Source: Paenibacillus sp. BIHB 4019 (GTDB lineage Bacteria > Bacillota > Bacilli > Paenibacillales > Paenibacillaceae). From it: 64,000 bases of DNA. Positions 18,563 to 27,368 of the stretch are shown here, one piece after another; position 1 is the stretch's first letter, and each line of letters begins with the position of its first letter. Below the pieces are notes generated by a model. The model had not been told where the DNA came from and ran no database searches. It saw only the letters and a list, made by a program, of their open reading frames with translations. The stretch is from assembly GCF_002741035.1 (NCBI RefSeq), contig NZ_CP016808.1, positions 2,368,001-2,432,000 of the forward strand, read 5' to 3'. Position numbers and translations under genes: made by a program.

Positions 18563-18675
18563 TGCTGTATGTATCTCTAGGTTTATTTCTATTTTATCAC
18601 AACTACAGCAGCGTTCGCGCGCGGGGCCGTACATGCTATACTTAGGATTATTGAGAAGAGGGCAGGTGCTGTTGG

Positions 18676-19233
18676 ATGGCCATTTATATAGCGTTGCTTC
18701 GTGGCATTAATGTCGGCGGGCATAAAATTATCAAAATGCAGGATTTGCAGCGGATGTTCGAGCAGCTTGGCTTGCAGCAGGTCAAAACGTATATTCAAAG
18801 CGGCAATGTGCTGTTCGAATCGGATGCTTCAGCAGAACAGCTGCGCCTGCAAATCCAGCAGGAAATTACCGCGGTATTCGGATTTGACGTTCCAGTCGTC
18901 CTGCGTACCCATACGGAGCTCGCCGCGATTGTCGCAAGCAGCCCTTTTGATGCCAATCAACAACAGGTGGGTGAAAATATTTATGTAGCGCTGCTCGCGG
19001 ACACGCCTACGGAAGAAGGAAAGCAGCGGCTGCTCGCATGCAGCAGCGAGGTGGACGACTATCGGTTGCAGGATAGCGAAGTGTATATTTATTGCCGCCA
19101 AAGCGTGCGCAAGTCGATGTTTTCGAACAATTTGCTGGAAAAAAAGCTGGGCGTAGCTGCCACTTCGCGAAACTGGCAGACGATGAACAAGCTGCTTAGC
19201 CTCGCTGCAGGCATGGAGGAACGGAAATCGTGA
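18676..19233 (+). CDS. DUF1697 family protein
   Basis: This is a 185-residue soluble protein with the family signature at its N-terminus (MAIYIALLRGINVGGHKIIK) and the conserved YIQSGNVLFES and SVRKSMFSNNLLEKKLG segments. The biochemical role of DUF1697 proteins is not established. GGGCAGGTG is a weak ribosome binding site before the ATG. It overlaps the AraC regulator gene by four bases (GTGA), suggesting one transcript, but a shared role is not evident. Confidence 0.88.
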   Translation: MAIYIALLRGINVGGHKIIKMQDLQRMFEQLGLQQVKTYIQSGNVLFESDASAEQLRLQIQQEITAVFGFDVPVVLRTHTELAAIVASSPFDANQQQVGENIYVALLADTPTEEGKQRLLACSSEVDDYRLQDSEVYIYCRQSVRKSMFSNNLLEKKLGVAATSRNWQTMNKLLSLAAGMEERKS

Positions 19234-20069
19234 TTGATTACAACATGCTGGCCGGGCAGCTCGCCCGGGGCATGCTTTCAATAGAGGGCGTCTATATAAG
19301 CACGGTAGCGCCGGGCATTTATTATAGCCATACAAAGGCATATCCTACGCGCTTCTCCGGGTTTGTTTTTGCTTTAAGAGGGCATGCGGTATTTGAATTT
19401 AACGGCACGTCTTATGAGCTGGCACCAGGAAGTGTCGTTCATGGCGGTGCTGGCATGCTGCTCAAACTAGAGGTAGTACCAGAAGATTTTCAGTTTGTGC
19501 TCATTCATTACCGCATCACGCTTCCCGAGCTTATGCCTGGGGAAATCAATTATGCTGAAACCCACTACCAGCTGGAGCCCGGGAGCAATACGCGCATGGT
19601 TGAGCTGCTGCAACGGCTCTGCGATGTAACGGCACTTGGTGGCCCGATGAACCTGCTGCGGGAGAAGGAGCTTTTCTACAGCATTATGAATGAATGGCTG
19701 GTGAGCGTACGCAGCCAATACATTAGCGAGAGTGGCAAAATGGTGGAGCAGGCGCTGGATTATATCCACCACCATTATATGGAGCCACTGACCGCAGCGG
19801 GACTCGCCGAGCTGCACAGCCTGGGCAAAAAGCAATTTGCGTATGCGTTCCACAAGTATTCGGGCTGTTTTCCGATCGACTACCTCATCCGGCATCGCAT
19901 GAGGCGTGCCAAGTATTTGCTTGCGACGAGCAACTGCTCGATCAGCAGCGTCGCCCGCAACGTCGGCTATGAGGATGCCCATTATTTCAGCCGCCTGTTT
20001 CGAAAGCATAACGGCTGTTCACCGAGCATGTATCGGCAAAGTTTAGGAAATAATCCACCTGACTTTTAA
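19230..20069 (+). CDS. AraC-family transcriptional regulator
   Basis: This 279-residue regulator has an N-terminal cupin-like sensing domain (about residues 1-150) and a C-terminal double helix-turn-helix with EQALDYIHHHYMEPLTAAGL, KKQFAYAFHKYSGC and SSVARNVGYEDAHYFSRLFR. The GTG start overlaps the upstream stop, with GGAGG in front. It lies directly upstream of a Fur-controlled siderophore-binding protein gene, so a role in siderophore-dependent activation, as with Btr-type regulators, is plausible by context. Confidence 0.88.
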   Translation: MIDYNMLAGQLARGMLSIEGVYISTVAPGIYYSHTKAYPTRFSGFVFALRGHAVFEFNGTSYELAPGSVVHGGAGMLLKLEVVPEDFQFVLIHYRITLPELMPGEINYAETHYQLEPGSNTRMVELLQRLCDVTALGGPMNLLREKELFYSIMNEWLVSVRSQYISESGKMVEQALDYIHHHYMEPLTAAGLAELHSLGKKQFAYAFHKYSGCFPIDYLIRHRMRRAKYLLATSNCSISSVARNVGYEDAHYFSRLFRKHNGCSPSMYRQSLGNNPPDF

Positions 20070-20102
20070 CAATCGTCTATTTCATCTCCCCCGCTCATTG
20101 TT

Positions 20103-20133
20103 TATAATTTGAACGACAATGAAAATCATTATC
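20103..20133 (+). promoter_or_regulatory. Promoter -10 and Fur box
   Basis: GACAATGAAAATCATTATC at 20115-20133 matches the 19-bp Fur consensus GATAATGATAATCATTATC at 17 positions. A TATAAT at 20103-20108 lies just upstream, so iron-loaded Fur would cover the transcription start of the siderophore-binding protein gene. Confidence 0.85.
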
Positions 20134-20162
20134 ATAAAGAGATAAGAGGCGGGGGATTAAGA

Positions 20163-21173
20163 ATGTTTAGCGGATTACAAAGGTTATCAAGCGCGATCAG
20201 CATTGCGCTGCTGGTGGTTTTGCTTGCAGCTTGCGGAAGCGCAGCAGCTCCAAATGCGACAAATGCCGGGGGAGTGAGCGGCAATAGCCCTACAGCGCCT
20301 GCGGGAGAGGCGACGTCTGACGATGCAGGCAGCGCGGGCAGTGAAGCTGCTTTTCCAAGGACCATTAAGCATGTTAAGGGCGAGACGGTCATTGATGCGA
20401 AGCCGAAGAAGGTCGCGATTACGTATTTCCCATATGCGGACCAACTGTTCGCGATTGGCGAGCAGGATGTAGTTAGCGGTGTTGTTGGGTATAAATCGCT
20501 TAAAGCTTTTCCGGCATATGAAAGCTTTTTGCAAGGCGATGCGGTTGCCGATCTCGGCGACCAGGTTGATTTGGAGAAGCTAATGGCGCTTGAGCCGGAC
20601 GTTATCATTGCTTCTGACGGGGATGAGCAGACGTATGAGCAGCTTGCAAAGATCGGCAAGACGGTCGTCATCGCGCAAACTGAAAACTGGCAGGATACCA
20701 TCGTCAAAATTGCCGAAGTCATAGGCGAAGAGGGCAAGGCGCAGCAGTATATTGACAGCTATAATGCGAAGCTGAACGAAGTAGCAGCAATGGCTGAAAA
20801 TACAGGCGTACAGGGCAAACAGGCGATATTCATGATGATGTGGAGCAAAGGCTTCTACTATTTTGGCGGTATCCGCTTGAGCCCTTATTATGACGGTATC
20901 GGCTTTAGCAAGTTCAAAAACATGCAGGACTGGGGAGAAATTAATCTGGAGGGCGTCAGCGAAATTGATCCGGACTATATTTTTGTCGCAGAGGATTATA
21001 CGGGAACGGCTGAATTAACGATGAAGGACCTTGAGGAAAATGCGGTATGGAACAGCCTTAAGGCGGTTAAGGACGGGCATGTATATGTCGTAAATACAGA
21101 AATCGTAGGGCCGCTCGCTATGGGACAATCCAATGGACTGGACTTTATGCAGAAGCTGCTCAAAGGCGAATAA
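20163..21173 (+). CDS. Iron-siderophore ABC transporter substrate-binding lipoprotein
   Basis: This 336-residue lipoprotein has a signal peptide with lipobox LAAC and a Ser/Ala/Gly-rich spacer, then the two-lobed FecB/FepB-type fold (PKKVAITYFPYADQLFAIG; KLMALEPDVIIASDGDE; VSEIDPDYIFVAEDYTG). It should deliver ferric siderophore to a FecCD-type permease, but no permease or ATPase gene is adjacent, so it either works with a transporter encoded elsewhere or is one of several binding proteins. Start ATG 20163 follows a GGCGGGGGA stretch. Iron repression is indicated by the Fur box upstream. Confidence 0.93.
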   Translation: MFSGLQRLSSAISIALLVVLLAACGSAAAPNATNAGGVSGNSPTAPAGEATSDDAGSAGSEAAFPRTIKHVKGETVIDAKPKKVAITYFPYADQLFAIGEQDVVSGVVGYKSLKAFPAYESFLQGDAVADLGDQVDLEKLMALEPDVIIASDGDEQTYEQLAKIGKTVVIAQTENWQDTIVKIAEVIGEEGKAQQYIDSYNAKLNEVAAMAENTGVQGKQAIFMMMWSKGFYYFGGIRLSPYYDGIGFSKFKNMQDWGEINLEGVSEIDPDYIFVAEDYTGTAELTMKDLEENAVWNSLKAVKDGHVYVVNTEIVGPLAMGQSNGLDFMQKLLKGE

Positions 21174-21212
21174 GCCTGGATAGCGTTACGATATCCTTTC
21201 TTATATTTCCAT

Positions 21213-21271
21213 AAAAAACCGCCAGCTTGGCAGCAAGGAAGCATAAAGCTTCCCTGTCCAAGCTGGCGGTT
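21213..21271. terminator. Intrinsic terminator between converging genes
   Basis: AACCGCCAGCTTGG pairs with CCAAGCTGGCGGTT, with an inner GGAAGC/GCTTCC stem. An A6 run before the stem becomes the T tract on the minus strand, so it mainly ends the hydrolase gene at 21297. Confidence 0.85.
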
Positions 21272-21296
21272 CGTTGTATGAGATGAATAATAAGTG

Positions 21297-23006
21297 CTAA
21301 GCGTGCTGCTTCAGCCATTTGGCGATATCGGAAATGACTGGTTCAGCAAAGCTGCCTGGATGGTTGTATTCGGCTAACGTGCCTTCTCCTTCACCACTGT
21401 AATCGACGAAAAAGTGGTTAAGGCCCGGGTACAGCTTGAAGGAAGCATTCGCTTTCCCTTTGAACAGCTCCTCCCACAGCACATAGTCTTTATTCGCAAA
21501 TATTTGAAAATCATCCTTGCCCTGCAGGATAAGCACCGGTTTCGTTAGTTTTGCGGCATATCCGCTCGCGGGATGATTGTCCATTTCCTTAAAGTAATAG
21601 GCGGGCAGGGAGAAAACCGTCATCGCCTGCGCCTGTGCATCAGTCAACGTACCCAGTGCTTGCGCCTTCTTGTATTCGGCTTCTATAAGCTGAGCATTTG
21701 CCTGTTTCGCTGGATCTTTATCATCCATGGCAGCGATAAAAGCCTGGTTCTGGTCATAGACGATTTCCCATAGCGAGCGTGGCGAGCCAGCAAGCAGCAC
21801 GAGCCCGGCAAAGTCGCCGCCTTCTGCATCAATGCGCGGGGCAAGCATGCCGCCAAGGCTATGTCCGATCACATACACGTTGGAGGCGTCAATCCGATTA
21901 TCCGCCTTTAGCAGCTTGGCTGCGGCAATGGCGTCATCAATCGTTTCTTCCTTCACCGTCATTTTCATAAAAGCTTCTGTCGTCATGCTGCTGCCGTAAA
22001 CAAATGTGCGTTTATCATAACGCAGCACGGCGATTCCTTGCTCAGCCAGTCCCCAAGCGATATCGCGAAATGGCGTATAGCCGCTTACCGTCTCATCGCG
22101 ATCGGATGCGCCCGAGCCTTGAACCAATACGACCGCTGTCAGCGGGCCAGTGGCATTTTTCGGAAGAGTCAACGTTCCGCCGAGCTCATAAGGAGTGCCC
22201 TCGCCAACGGTAACCTCTTCTTCCACAATTGTAGCTGGAGCTTCTTTGTCGAGGGGCTTTGGCGTAATCAGCATGCCTTCGAGCAGCCCGCTCTTTGCAT
22301 TAACATAAAGGGTAAAATTAAAGCTGGTTTTTTCGAAAACGGCGGTTGCCGTAATAATCGTCATGCTGCTATCGGCGCCATCTGCGGCAATATCCTTCAC
22401 ACGGACGAAGCTGCCAGCCTGTGCAGTCGTGCTTTTCCACACGCTGCCTAGCGCCTCGACAGATACTTGTGCTTTTAGGTTATTCGAGAAAAAGTCGTCA
22501 GACAGCTTCTGATAATCGCCTTTGTTCAGCAGCGAGATGACGCGATTAATCCAGCTTTCAGCTTCGTACAAGGGGCTTGTGATCGCGATCTCCTTCTTCG
22601 TGCTGTCATAGCCGGCCTGATATCCTAGTGCCTTGCTGAAAAAAGCGAGCGGGACATAAAGGCGTCCCTGCCGCTGAACCGAAGCGGTGTCGAAGGTGCG
22701 CTTCTCCCCGTTCACTAGTGCTTCGGAGCTGCCGGAGCTGAACGTGACCTTGAGGTCCTGCCCTTCAAGCAGAACCTTGCTGCTCGCTTTATGGTAGGTA
22801 ACTTTCAGACCAAGTCCTTCGGCTGCGCTGCGCAGCGGAATCATGACCTCGTCGCTGCTGCTCAAGTAAGCCTCATTGCCAGCAGACGTCGTGATGACTT
22901 TGCCATTAACGAGCAGCTTGAGGGTTTCTGCGGCAGCTGTCATAGCGGGAAATGCAGCCATGAGCAGCAAGGAAAATACGATCGTAGATGCCAAATGCTT
23001 TTTCAA
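21297..23006 (-). CDS. Secreted alpha/beta hydrolase with N-terminal copper-amine-oxidase-like domain
   Basis: This 569-residue exported protein has a signal peptide (residues 1-26, ending TAAAE), a copper amine oxidase N-terminal-type domain (about 30-150; LLVNGKVITTSAGNEAYLSS, MIPLRSAAEGLGLKVTYH), a DUF3887-like region (about 155-260) and an alpha/beta hydrolase domain with VLVQGSGASDRDE, nucleophile elbow GHSLGG, Asp in LQGKDDFQIF and catalytic His in PGLNHFF. The N-terminal domain is common in Paenibacillus surface proteins and here lacks any oxidase part. The start is TTG with AAAGGAGG upstream. The substrate is unknown. Confidence 0.9.
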   Translation of the reverse strand: MKKHLASTIVFSLLLMAAFPAMTAAAETLKLLVNGKVITTSAGNEAYLSSSDEVMIPLRSAAEGLGLKVTYHKASSKVLLEGQDLKVTFSSGSSEALVNGEKRTFDTASVQRQGRLYVPLAFFSKALGYQAGYDSTKKEIAITSPLYEAESWINRVISLLNKGDYQKLSDDFFSNNLKAQVSVEALGSVWKSTTAQAGSFVRVKDIAADGADSSMTIITATAVFEKTSFNFTLYVNAKSGLLEGMLITPKPLDKEAPATIVEEEVTVGEGTPYELGGTLTLPKNATGPLTAVVLVQGSGASDRDETVSGYTPFRDIAWGLAEQGIAVLRYDKRTFVYGSSMTTEAFMKMTVKEETIDDAIAAAKLLKADNRIDASNVYVIGHSLGGMLAPRIDAEGGDFAGLVLLAGSPRSLWEIVYDQNQAFIAAMDDKDPAKQANAQLIEAEYKKAQALGTLTDAQAQAMTVFSLPAYYFKEMDNHPASGYAAKLTKPVLILQGKDDFQIFANKDYVLWEELFKGKANASFKLYPGLNHFFVDYSGEGEGTLAEYNHPGSFAEPVISDIAKWLKQHA

Positions 23007-23334
23007 AATAAATTCAGTCCTCCTTTAGAGTGTGCCTGTCCCATCGAGGGAATCAGGCATAAGATGCTGTAGAAAAATAGCTGGATGCATGGGGTGAATT
23101 ATGTAGGGCGGTTAAATAACCGCAGCTCTATTTTATACGAATAAAGCTTGTTCATGGTTTCCTAATTGTTGGAACTATTAGTGGGGGGCTTCATCGGGTT
23201 CAAGCATAGTTTCCGTGCGATTATGGAAAAAAGAGAGCGCCAGCCGAACGCTGCCGCATTCCGCCTAAGCTGACATGACGCCATCCGGCTGTTCATGGCG
23301 GAATGCGGGCTGACATTAAATCGTGTGCGCGGCT
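23007..23334. other. Intergenic region with one large inverted repeat
   Basis: No gene is credible here. CGCATTCCGCC (23255-23265) is matched by GGCGGAATGCG (23297-23307), and an A-rich stretch at 23226-23233 provides T residues on the minus strand, so the structure may terminate the dehydrogenase transcript. The rest shows nothing I can interpret. Confidence 0.5.
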
Positions 23335-24372
23335 TTATTTCGCGAGCAGTTTCCGCGTAATGGCGTCCGCTGCCGCCGCTGGCGGAAGCGTGCTGGATAG
23401 CGCATAAATATGAGCCAGCCGGTCGCTGATGCGCTCCACCTGGCTGCGGGCATAGGAAGCGGAGCTGCCGTCAAGCTCAGCCGCCGTAACAATAATGCCG
23501 CCCGCATTGATGGCATAGTCCGGCGCATACAAAATGCCAGCCTGCTGCAAGGCGGCATCATGCTTGGCATTCGCCAGCTGATTGTTGGCGGCGCCCGCAA
23601 TAATGGGGCACTTCAGCTCTGGCAAAGTCACGTCGTTCAATATGCCGCCGAGTGCGCAAGGCGAAAAAATATCGCAGCTTTGCTTATGAATGCTGTAGAC
23701 GGAAACAGCTGTGGCCCCGAACTGTGCGGCCGCCTGCTTGACTAGCCCGTCGTGCAAATCAGCGACAATAAGCCGGGCTCCTGCTTGATGCAAATAGCGG
23801 CATAAGGCGTAGCCAACCTTGCCAAGGCCTTGGACAGCGACCGTTCGCTGCTGCAGCTGCTCAGAGCCATATTTTTGCTTAAGCGATGTACGGATTGCGA
23901 TATATACGCCATAGGCGGTCATCTCCGCTGTGAAATTCCCCGTTGCTCCCAGCGAGCCGGTAACATCGGTCACATAACCTGTTTCTTTTGCGATCTCATC
24001 CATGTCGCCCGGAGTTGTGCCCAGATCCATGCCGGTAATATAGCGTCCGTTAAGCCGCTCAATAAAACGCCCGAGCGAGCGGAACAGCTTGCTGCTTTTG
24101 TCTGTGGCAGGATTGCCGATAATGACGGCTTTGCCGCCCCCGTAGGGGATATCGGCAAGCGCCGATTTGTACGTCATGCCGCGTGCCAGCCGAAGAGCGT
24201 CGCTGATCGCCGCCTCTTCAGAGGCGTATGTCCACATTCTGCAGCCGCCTAGTGCCGGACCAAGCTTGGTCTGATCAATGGCAATAATCGCTTTGAGCCC
24301 GCTAGATGCATCCTCCATCACATCCAACTGCTCAAATCCTTCGAAGCTTGCGCTCACGCTATGCCCGTCCAT
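23335..24372 (-). CDS. Leu/Phe/Val-type amino acid dehydrogenase
   Basis: This 345-residue NAD-dependent dehydrogenase of the Glu/Leu/Phe/Val family interconverts branched or aromatic amino acids and 2-oxo acids. Visible are the substrate loop LGPALGGCRMW, the catalytic Lys region GMTYKSALADIPYGGGKAVI (Lys in MTYKSA and GGGKA), MDLGTTPGDMDE, and the Rossmann motif VQGLGKVGYALC with Asp in VADLH. It is somewhat shorter than typical leucine dehydrogenases (about 365). GGGGGG precedes the ATG. It is a single gene; which amino acid is preferred cannot be told. Confidence 0.9.
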   Translation of the reverse strand: MDGHSVSASFEGFEQLDVMEDASSGLKAIIAIDQTKLGPALGGCRMWTYASEEAAISDALRLARGMTYKSALADIPYGGGKAVIIGNPATDKSSKLFRSLGRFIERLNGRYITGMDLGTTPGDMDEIAKETGYVTDVTGSLGATGNFTAEMTAYGVYIAIRTSLKQKYGSEQLQQRTVAVQGLGKVGYALCRYLHQAGARLIVADLHDGLVKQAAAQFGATAVSVYSIHKQSCDIFSPCALGGILNDVTLPELKCPIIAGAANNQLANAKHDAALQQAGILYAPDYAINAGGIIVTAAELDGSSASYARSQVERISDRLAHIYALSSTLPPAAAADAITRKLLAK

Positions 24373-24510
24373 AGATAGCAGCCCCCCTTTTGCCGAAGTG
24401 CATAGCCGTTATGCCGTTTACTATTGATGTATTCAACAGCAGCGCAACTTGATACCGCATATGCACGAGTCGGGGGAAATGCATAGCTTAGAGGGGCGCA
24501 GCGTGAACAA

Positions 24511-24554
24511 GAAAAAAGCCGCCTTCACCAGCTGTCTGGAGTAATGAAGCGGCT
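24511..24554 (-). terminator. Intrinsic terminator of the GntR/ABC operon
   Basis: On the minus strand AGCCGCTTCATTACTCCAG pairs with CTGGTGAAGGCGGCT around a short loop, with an internal bulge, and is followed by TTTTTTC. It lies just past the permease stop at 24571. Confidence 0.85.
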
Positions 24555-24570
24555 CCTTTCAAGTAAGCTC

Positions 24571-25260
24571 TTATATCGTTGATCTTTTAAGCATAAGGAA
24601 GGATAGCAGAGCATTAAGCAGGATGAAAGGCAGGAGCCATAGGGAGAGGCCGAGTGCGGTATGCTTGGTTAGCCACGCCCAAATATCGAGCCATCCATGA
24701 TTTTGAGTAATGATATAGGAGCTAAGGGTGAGTGCGACACCGGATGCAAGAAATAATAGCAGCATGCCGGTTTTCTTGAATTTGCGATAGAGGCTGCCTA
24801 AGACAAAGCCCCACAAAAACAAATGCAGAGCGATCAGGAAAAGGGTAAGCAGCTGTACGAGCAAATTTCCGTCACTCAAATACGGCAGGTAGAAAAAATA
24901 CAAGCCTGACCACCAATGGTTCGTAAGCTGATTTTCAATAATAGACATAAGCAGCAGCAGGAGCGCTGAGCCGAAGCTGAGTAATAGAGCCATTATGATG
25001 GTACCTGCAAAATAATTGAAGCGGCTAATGCTGAAGCTAATCGCAAATGGAAAGGTCTGTGCGACGACGATAATGCCCAGCACGAATATATAGACCAATA
25101 CGGATGAGATTCCGCCTGTATACATATTCTCCTTATCGTCGATCAATAAACTAATGAGCCAATTAACCATAAAACTGGAGCCGAGAATGAGGAGAGGAAT
25201 GAAAAACCAGCTAAATCGATCGCGTCGATGCAGCCTGATCACGCTTAATGTGCGATTCAT
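24571..25260 (-). CDS. ABC transporter membrane subunit (unassigned substrate)
   Basis: This 229-residue membrane protein has about six hydrophobic segments (for example LLILGSSFMVNWLISLLI and ALLLSFGSALLLLLMS) and no recognisable domain signature. Its start overlaps the stop of the ATPase gene as ATGA, so it is the membrane partner of that ATPase. GntR-ATPase-permease operons of this kind in Bacillales often respond to cell-wall-active compounds, but no function can be assigned here. Confidence 0.8.
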   Translation of the reverse strand: MNRTLSVIRLHRRDRFSWFFIPLLILGSSFMVNWLISLLIDDKENMYTGGISSVLVYIFVLGIIVVAQTFPFAISFSISRFNYFAGTIIMALLLSFGSALLLLLMSIIENQLTNHWWSGLYFFYLPYLSDGNLLVQLLTLFLIALHLFLWGFVLGSLYRKFKKTGMLLLFLASGVALTLSSYIITQNHGWLDIWAWLTKHTALGLSLWLLPFILLNALLSFLMLKRSTI

Positions 25261-26153
25261 AACAAATCAGCCGCCTTTCGTTCGGTTTTGCCATTCGTCA
25301 GATGAATAATCAGCTGCTGTAGAGATACGGAGCCGAACTCCAGCCCTCTCGCCGTCGCCTGCTTGCGATCACCTGCGCTGAGCATGCCGTCTACTGTGGC
25401 AGAGAGCAAGGCGCCAAAGGGCTCGCGGGAAATAATGGTTTTGCCGATGAGAAACGATTCAACCTCAGATGCAGAGCCAGCCACTGTGTAGGCGCGACCC
25501 CGAAGTAGCTCGGCGTCCTCGTTAATCAGAATGCTGCCCTTGTCAATGACGATTACATGCTCCAGCAGCTGGCTGACCTCATCGATGAGATGGGAGGACA
25601 GCACAACCGTGCGAGGGTGCTCGGCATAATCCTCCAGCAAATGGCCATAAAATAAATTTCGGGCCACGGCGTCGAGTCCCAAATAAGGCTCGTCAAAAAT
25701 CGTTAGCGGGGCGCGGCTCGCGAGCCCGACAATGATGCCGACAGAGGAGTGCATGCCGCGCGACATTTTTTTGATTTTACGCTTCAAGGGCAGCTGGAAT
25801 TCCTCGACTAATGTATTAGCGAAGGTGCGGTCCCAGTTTGGAAACAAAGAGGCGGAAAGCTCCAATACATCGAGCAGGCTGTAATTGTCCGGGTATTTCT
25901 GGCTCTCCTTAATGAAGCAAATTTGGCTCAGTACACGGTTGTTTTCATAAGGGGCTTCGCCGAAGACGGTCAGCTCGCCGCTCGTCGCGAACAACTGGGC
26001 AGTCAGCATATGCATAATCGTCGTTTTCCCGGCGCCGTTGCGTCCGAGCAAACCGTAAATTTTATCCGGCTCCAGCACGAAGCTCACTTCGTTTACAGCA
26101 TTGAAATTTCCATAAGCTTTCGTTACCCGCTTCAGCTCGACAATTGGACTCAT
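25257..26153 (-). CDS. ABC transporter ATP-binding protein
   Basis: This 298-residue ATPase has Walker A GRNGAGKTT, the Q-loop region ICFIKESQKYPDN, signature motif MSRGMHSSVG (a diverged form of LSGGQ), Walker B LTIFDEPYLGLD, and switch His in VLSSHLIDEV. The C-terminal 80 residues form an extra domain. It is coupled by ATGA overlaps to both the GntR gene upstream and the permease downstream, so the three act as one unit like the YtrA-type or YhcFGH-type operons. Confidence 0.92.
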   Translation of the reverse strand: MSPIVELKRVTKAYGNFNAVNEVSFVLEPDKIYGLLGRNGAGKTTIMHMLTAQLFATSGELTVFGEAPYENNRVLSQICFIKESQKYPDNYSLLDVLELSASLFPNWDRTFANTLVEEFQLPLKRKIKKMSRGMHSSVGIIVGLASRAPLTIFDEPYLGLDAVARNLFYGHLLEDYAEHPRTVVLSSHLIDEVSQLLEHVIVIDKGSILINEDAELLRGRAYTVAGSASEVESFLIGKTIISREPFGALLSATVDGMLSAGDRKQATARGLEFGSVSLQQLIIHLTNGKTERKAADLL

Positions 26154-26521
26154 GGCTTGGTTCCTCCTCTTCTGATCATATCTGACAGCTGCTCCGGCGT
26201 AATGCCCAGCTTCTCGGCCTCATGCATCATCGCCACCACATACTGCTCGAAAAACTGCTCACGCCGCTTCTCCATCAATAGCGCTCTGGAACCTGTTGCG
26301 ACAAACATGCCAATCCCTCGTTTCTTATAAAGAATGCCTTGATCTGCTAATTGATTGACGCCTTTCGCTGCAGTGGCGGGGTTGATCTGGTAAAAGGCTG
26401 CAAATTGGTTTTTCGAAGGCACCTGCGACTCTTCCGGCAGCAGGCCTTGAATGATATCGTCTTCGATGCGCTCGGCAATTTGCATGAAAATCGGTCTGCT
26501 ATCGTCGATGCTTATGCTCAC
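26150..26521 (-). CDS. GntR-family regulator, YtrA subfamily
   Basis: This 123-residue regulator has an N-terminal winged helix (ISIDDSRPIFMQIAERIEDD; QVPSKNQFAAFYQINPATAA; GILYKKRGIGMFVA) and a short C-terminal dimerisation tail, which is typical of YtrA proteins. I chose the GTG at 26521 because GGTGGTGG precedes it and alignment with family N-termini from memory fits; a TTG at 26536 is possible. It probably represses its own operon through the palindrome at 26542-26561. Confidence 0.88.
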   Translation of the reverse strand: MSISIDDSRPIFMQIAERIEDDIIQGLLPEESQVPSKNQFAAFYQINPATAAKGVNQLADQGILYKKRGIGMFVATGSRALLMEKRREQFFEQYVVAMMHEAEKLGITPEQLSDMIRRGGTKP

Positions 26522-26541
26522 ATTGTCCACCACCAAACTTG

Positions 26542-26561
26542 TTAGTTACTCATGTAACCAA
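26542..26561. promoter_or_regulatory. Palindromic operator candidate of the GntR/ABC operon
   Basis: TTaGTTACtcatGTAACcAA is an almost perfect 20-bp palindrome about 20 bp upstream of the regulator start. YtrA-type repressors use palindromic sites at their own promoters, so autoregulation is a reasonable inference. Confidence 0.5.
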
Positions 26562-26615
26562 CTATACATGCGATCAACCAATGCGTCAATAGGCAGCCGA
26601 TATGAAAAAACACAA

Positions 26616-26660
26616 AAAAGGATAGAAGAGGCAGTATGGTATCTGCTCTTCTATCCTTTT
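26616..26660 (-). terminator. Intrinsic terminator of the OhrR-like gene
   Basis: AAAAGGATAGAAGAG plus CAG pairs with CTGCTCTTCTATCCTTTT around a short loop. On the minus strand it is followed by a T-rich tail, so it ends the regulator gene at 26679. Confidence 0.85.
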
Positions 26661-26678
26661 AGGGGTGGAATGCCTCTG

Positions 26679-27128
26679 TTAAATCGGTTGCTGTGCGGCT
26701 TCTATTTTGCCAAGCAGGTCTCGTACCTGCTTATGAATGGCGTGAAGCTCCTCAGGTGTAATGTCCAGGCCGCCATAAACGCGTTTCGGAACGTCGGCAG
26801 CCCGTTTTTTAAGCTCGCGGCCATCGTCCGTCAACTGAATAACGAGATTGCGCTCGTCGGCTTTATCGCGGATGCGGGTAATAAGGTTCATGCCTTCCAG
26901 CTTCTTAAGCAGCGGGGTCAGCGTACCAGAGTCGAGAAGCAGTCTCGCGCCCAGCTCTTTCATGGTCACCTTGTCCTGTTCCCATAAGGACAGCAGGGTG
27001 ACATATTGCGTATACGTTAAGCCAAGCTCCGTTAGTACAGGACGGTAAAGCTTAGTTATTTCCCGCGAGCAGGCATATAAGGAAAAGCAAACTTGATTAT
27101 CGAGCTTCATCCATTCATCTTCATTCAT
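26679..27128 (-). CDS. ohrR: MarR-family organic peroxide sensor, OhrR-like
   Basis: This is a 149-residue regulator. The N-terminal segment LDNQVCFSLYACSREITKLY carries a Cys at residue 13, in the position of the redox-active Cys that OhrR uses to sense organic hydroperoxides. The winged helix follows (KVTMKELGARLLLDSGTLTP; LITRIRDKADERNLVIQLT). The start ATG at 27128 has GGAGGGAGAGA upstream; a longer frame to 27260 is not needed. It is divergent from a glutathione peroxidase gene, so it likely represses a peroxide-detoxifying enzyme. Confidence 0.9.
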   Translation of the reverse strand: MNEDEWMKLDNQVCFSLYACSREITKLYRPVLTELGLTYTQYVTLLSLWEQDKVTMKELGARLLLDSGTLTPLLKKLEGMNLITRIRDKADERNLVIQLTDDGRELKKRAADVPKRVYGGLDITPEELHAIHKQVRDLLGKIEAAQQPI

Positions 27129-27269
27129 GTTAGTTGTCTCTCCCTCCGGCCCAAGGTTATGCGCAGCAATCAGTTGTGTGCAATTAATTAAGTCATTGTA
27201 GCATTGCCTGCGGAACCTGTCAAAAGAAGACGCGGTGTGCGCAGCAGCAAATTTCAGCAAAGCGATTTG

Positions 27270-27288
27270 ACAATTGAAATTAAATTGT
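27270..27288. promoter_or_regulatory. Candidate OhrR operator
   Basis: ACAATT-N7-AATTGT spans 27270-27288 in the intergenic region between the two divergent genes. It resembles the TACAATT/AATTGTA half-sites recalled for B. subtilis OhrR. The region is very AT-rich, so a chance match is possible. Confidence 0.5.
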
Positions 27289-27368
27289 ATAAAATTAAAT
27301 TTATCAAAATCAATCGCTGTATTTTCAGCCTGACCGTTGTTTTTTAAAATTTGAAGGAGGTTATTATA

